64,000 nucleotides of DNA, taken from contig JADKJT010000012.1 in assembly GCA_016720905.1 (NCBI GenBank), positions 54,969 through 118,968 of the forward strand, read 5' to 3'. Numbering within the stretch: the stretch's first letter is position 1; each line of letters begins with the position of its first letter. Below are positions 62,148-64,000 of this stretch, piece after piece. Source of the stretch: Gemmatimonadaceae bacterium (GTDB lineage Bacteria; Gemmatimonadota; Gemmatimonadetes; Gemmatimonadales; Gemmatimonadaceae). The notes beneath the pieces were generated by a model. It saw nothing but the letters and a program-made list of their open reading frames with translations, did not search any database and had not been told where the DNA came from. The position numbers and the translations under genes are program-made.

Positions 62148-62549
62148 GTGGCCCTGCCCAACTCACCGTCCTTGCACCGCGGCGTAACGCTGCTGGAACT
62201 GCTGATCGTCCTGACCCTCATGGGGATCACGGCGGCCTTGGTCGTGCCGGTCTTCCAATCACGCGCGGCGGCCCCACGGGCTGCCGATGCGGCGCTGGTC
62301 GCGACCGCACGCCAAACGGCGATTCGACGGGCCGAGCCGCTGCGCCTCCGCTTCTCCGCCAATGGATCGTGGGCGATCACCTCGCAACGTGATGGTGGCA
62401 TGATCGACTCGGGACATGTGCGCGACGGGCTCCCGGACGACGAACTGCTGGTCGATGCCCTTGGCGGGTGCGTTCCCGCCGATATGACGGGGGCAGTGGT
62501 CTTCGACCCGATGAGTTGCGCGTCCGTCACTCGCGCGGTGCCGCGATGA
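62148..62549 (+). CDS. gspH: Type II secretion pseudopilin, GspH-like
   Basis: This 133-residue prepilin-like protein starts with GTG, has a short basic leader ending in HRG and the cleavage/helix segment VTLLELLIVLTLMGITAALV, with Glu at +5. The globular part is small, with two cysteines. GspH is a minor pseudopilin of the type II secretion pseudopilus; FimT-type pilins are the alternative, but the following genes favour Gsp. The next gene overlaps it by four bases (ATGA). Confidence 0.83.
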   Translation: MALPNSPSLHRGVTLLELLIVLTLMGITAALVVPVFQSRAAAPRAADAALVATARQTAIRRAEPLRLRFSANGSWAITSQRDGGMIDSGHVRDGLPDDELLVDALGGCVPADMTGAVVFDPMSCASVTRAVPR

Positions 62550-62878
62550 CATTACTCGAAGCCGTGATTGCATTCGTGATTCTTGCGGTGGTGGGCATCG
62601 TCTGCCTCGATCAATCGCGCGGCGCGGCCCAACTGCAGGCGGCGAGTGCCGAATGGATGCGGGCAATTGCCCAGGGCGAAAGCACCATGGCCGACGCGAC
62701 CAGCAATGCGCCCGCTCGTCCGGATGGCGCGTCGGGCGCCCTGCCCGACCCGCGGGTCCGCGTGTCACGACACCCATGGCGCACTGGCGTTGATCAGGTG
62801 GACGTCACCGTGTCACTGGCAAACGGCGCGCAGTTCGTGATGACGCGGCTCGTGCCCGCCCCCACGGGCACCCGGTGA
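62546..62878 (+). CDS. gspI: Type II secretion pseudopilin, GspI-like
   Basis: This 110-residue protein starts directly at the pilin helix, MTLLEAVIAFVILAVVGIVC, with no leader if the ATG overlapping the previous stop is used. An in-frame TTG at 62516 would supply a 10-residue basic leader (RVRHSRGAA), but the residue before the cleavage point would then be Ala instead of Gly. The size and position between H-like and J-like genes fit GspI. The final base of its TGA is the first base of the next ATG. Confidence 0.78.
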   Translation: MTLLEAVIAFVILAVVGIVCLDQSRGAAQLQAASAEWMRAIAQGESTMADATSNAPARPDGASGALPDPRVRVSRHPWRTGVDQVDVTVSLANGAQFVMTRLVPAPTGTR

Positions 62879-63480
62879 TGCGCACCCGTCGACGCACCGG
62901 ATTCACCCTGCTGGAAGTGATCCTCGCGCTCATGCTGACCGCCGTCTCCGTGACGATCGCCGGCAGCGCGCTGCGCACGGCCACGGTAGCACGCGAGCGC
63001 ATTGCGGAGCATCGGGATACGCTGGAGCGCGAGGGTCGACTGCGGGCGATGCTCACCGACATGCTCCGTCATGCGCCGAGCGCGGAGTCGGTGGACGAAC
63101 CGCTGCTGCGTGTGCGGCGCACGCCCACAGGTTCGACCGAACTGGTGTTCCTGTCGCAAGGTGTGCAGGCGCCGTTTGGCACCGGCCGGCTCTGGCGCGT
63201 CTCGTTGCGCGTGGCCGACGCCGGTGTCGTCCTGGACGCGCAGCCAATCGGCGCGGCCGTCGAGCGGACGTCGTTGCACGCGACCGTTGGCAGTCTGCAC
63301 GCGCTGTCGGTGCGACTGCTGGAGCACGGCGGCGGCATCGGCGGAGCACAATGGCGCGAGGACTGGCCGCTGGTGCAGTCGCGTCCCGCCAGTATCGCGA
63401 TTGGTTTTGGCGATGAGCGCGCGCACCCGCCGCTGGTGGTGGCACTCGATCCGCTGGCCACGCTGGCGTCGCGTCGATGA
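62878..63480 (+). CDS. gspJ: Type II secretion pseudopilin, GspJ-like
   Basis: This 200-residue protein has a classical type III-signal leader (MRTRRRTG) and pilin helix FTLLEVILALMLTAVSVTIA. The globular domain has the length and arrangement of GspJ (EHRDTLEREGRLRAMLTDML, ELVFLSQGVQAPFG). GspJ sits at the tip of the pseudopilus with I and K. It overlaps the following gspK-like gene by four bases (ATGA). Confidence 0.84.
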   Translation: MRTRRRTGFTLLEVILALMLTAVSVTIAGSALRTATVARERIAEHRDTLEREGRLRAMLTDMLRHAPSAESVDEPLLRVRRTPTGSTELVFLSQGVQAPFGTGRLWRVSLRVADAGVVLDAQPIGAAVERTSLHATVGSLHALSVRLLEHGGGIGGAQWREDWPLVQSRPASIAIGFGDERAHPPLVVALDPLATLASRR

Positions 63481-64000
63481 CACGCCATTCGGCGACCGGC
63501 CATGCGGCCCCGATGCACGCGCGACGCGGTGTGGCGCTGGTGGTGGTGCTGTGGACCGTGGCGTTGCTGGCGACCGTCACCGCCGTCGCCAGCAACGCGG
63601 CGCGCACCAGCGCCGCTATTACGGCCAATATGCGCGCCCAGATCACCGCGCGTGCAATGGCCGAAAGTGGCATCGTTGCGGCGAGCGCGTGGATTGACGA
63701 TTCGCTGCGCGCGCTGGCTGGCGATGCGGCCCGGCGCGACGCGTTCCTGAGCCGCCTCGAGCCGGTCGTGACTGGCGCGCGCCCCCTGTTGCAGGATACG
63801 CTGACCGGCGGCGTCTTTGCCGTGACCGTGGTGGATGTCAGCGCGCGCCTGGATGTGAACAACGCCGGCGCCGACGGATTGACGCGACTGTTTGCCACCG
63901 TGACGTCGCCCCCGACCGCGCGCGCGATGGCGGAGCGCATTGATGCGCTCGTACGCGGCGACCAATCCGCGATTGAGGATGCGGCACGGCGCTCGAGAGA
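63477..64000 (+). CDS. gspK: Type II secretion GspK-like protein (3' end beyond the window)
   Basis: The first 174 codons show a leader with RRG and the helix VALVVVLWTVALLATVTAVA, then ARAMAESGIVAASAWIDDSL and VVDVSARLDVNNAGADGLTR. The helix lacks Glu at +5, which is normal for GspK, and the latter block matches the start of the GspK SAM-like domain. GspK caps the pseudopilus. The gene runs off the right edge with no stop codon. Confidence 0.86.
   Translation, partial: MTRHSATGHAAPMHARRGVALVVVLWTVALLATVTAVASNAARTSAAITANMRAQITARAMAESGIVAASAWIDDSLRALAGDAARRDAFLSRLEPVVTGARPLLQDTLTGGVFAVTVVDVSARLDVNNAGADGLTRLFATVTSPPTARAMAERIDALVRGDQSAIEDAARRSR

Overview
The window is GC-rich, densely packed bacterial chromosome from a Gram-negative. 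It carries TolC-type and lipoprotein-bearing envelope genes, type II secretion pseudopilins, an MglA/MglB polarity pair, a bacillithiol gene (bshB1), a demethylmenaquinone-type methyltransferase and many secreted or permease genes of lineage-specific type. My best inference is Gemmatimonadota (Gemmatimonas-like). No rRNA gene or other decisive marker is present, so this placement rests on gene content alone. No phage, integrase or insertion sequence was seen.

Layout. 1-8.1 kb: 3' part missing comM, a PIN/AbrB toxin-antitoxin pair, a secreted D-aminoacylase-like amidohydrolase with an FKBP lipoprotein, a ThrE-type exporter, an MFS carrier and a phosphopantetheinyl transferase. 8.1-13.6 kb: menaquinone methyltransferase, a thioredoxin-like protein convergent with a VKOR, the DUF485/ActP acetate-type symporter pair and a PAS-GGDEF protein. 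13.6-19.5 kb: a very large membrane histidine kinase followed by a Ser/Thr kinase that fuses a pseudokinase to an active kinase. 19.6-34.2 kb: a tripartite MacAB-TolC-like exporter locus (secreted protein, TolC, adaptor, one ATPase) followed by eight tandem FtsX/MacB-type permeases arranged as four alternating A-B pairs; the last B gene is frameshifted. 34.2-41.8 kb: bshB1, tryptophan dioxygenase, kynurenine formamidase, an unknown CxxC membrane protein, cysteine desulfurase with mnmA, and a dicarboxylate-type symporter. 41.8-50.3 kb: grpE-dnaJ, then the series ffs (SRP RNA)-dnaX-ybaB-recR-small membrane protein-mglB-mglA-pgsA-cinA, all on the minus strand. 50.4-59.5 kb: threonine aldolase, YihY and YtxH membrane proteins, and a central-carbon operon tal-pyk-PhnP-like hydrolase-pgi-fba with overlapping genes. 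59.7-64 kb: an S41 protease lipoprotein, a LolA-like secreted protein and a pseudopilin operon (gspH-I-J-K) cut by the window edge.

The most unusual non-coding feature is a dispersed family of tandem heptamers with core GTAC (consensus AAGTACC or its complement GGTACTT), present as exact 7-bp-phase arrays of 9, 9, 15 and 18 units at four intergenic places. The pure unit is open in all six reading frames. Four neighbouring genes have their stop codons inside an array. A fifth heptamer array with a different unit (GACGGGA) plus a G13 run lies just upstream of the SRP RNA gene.
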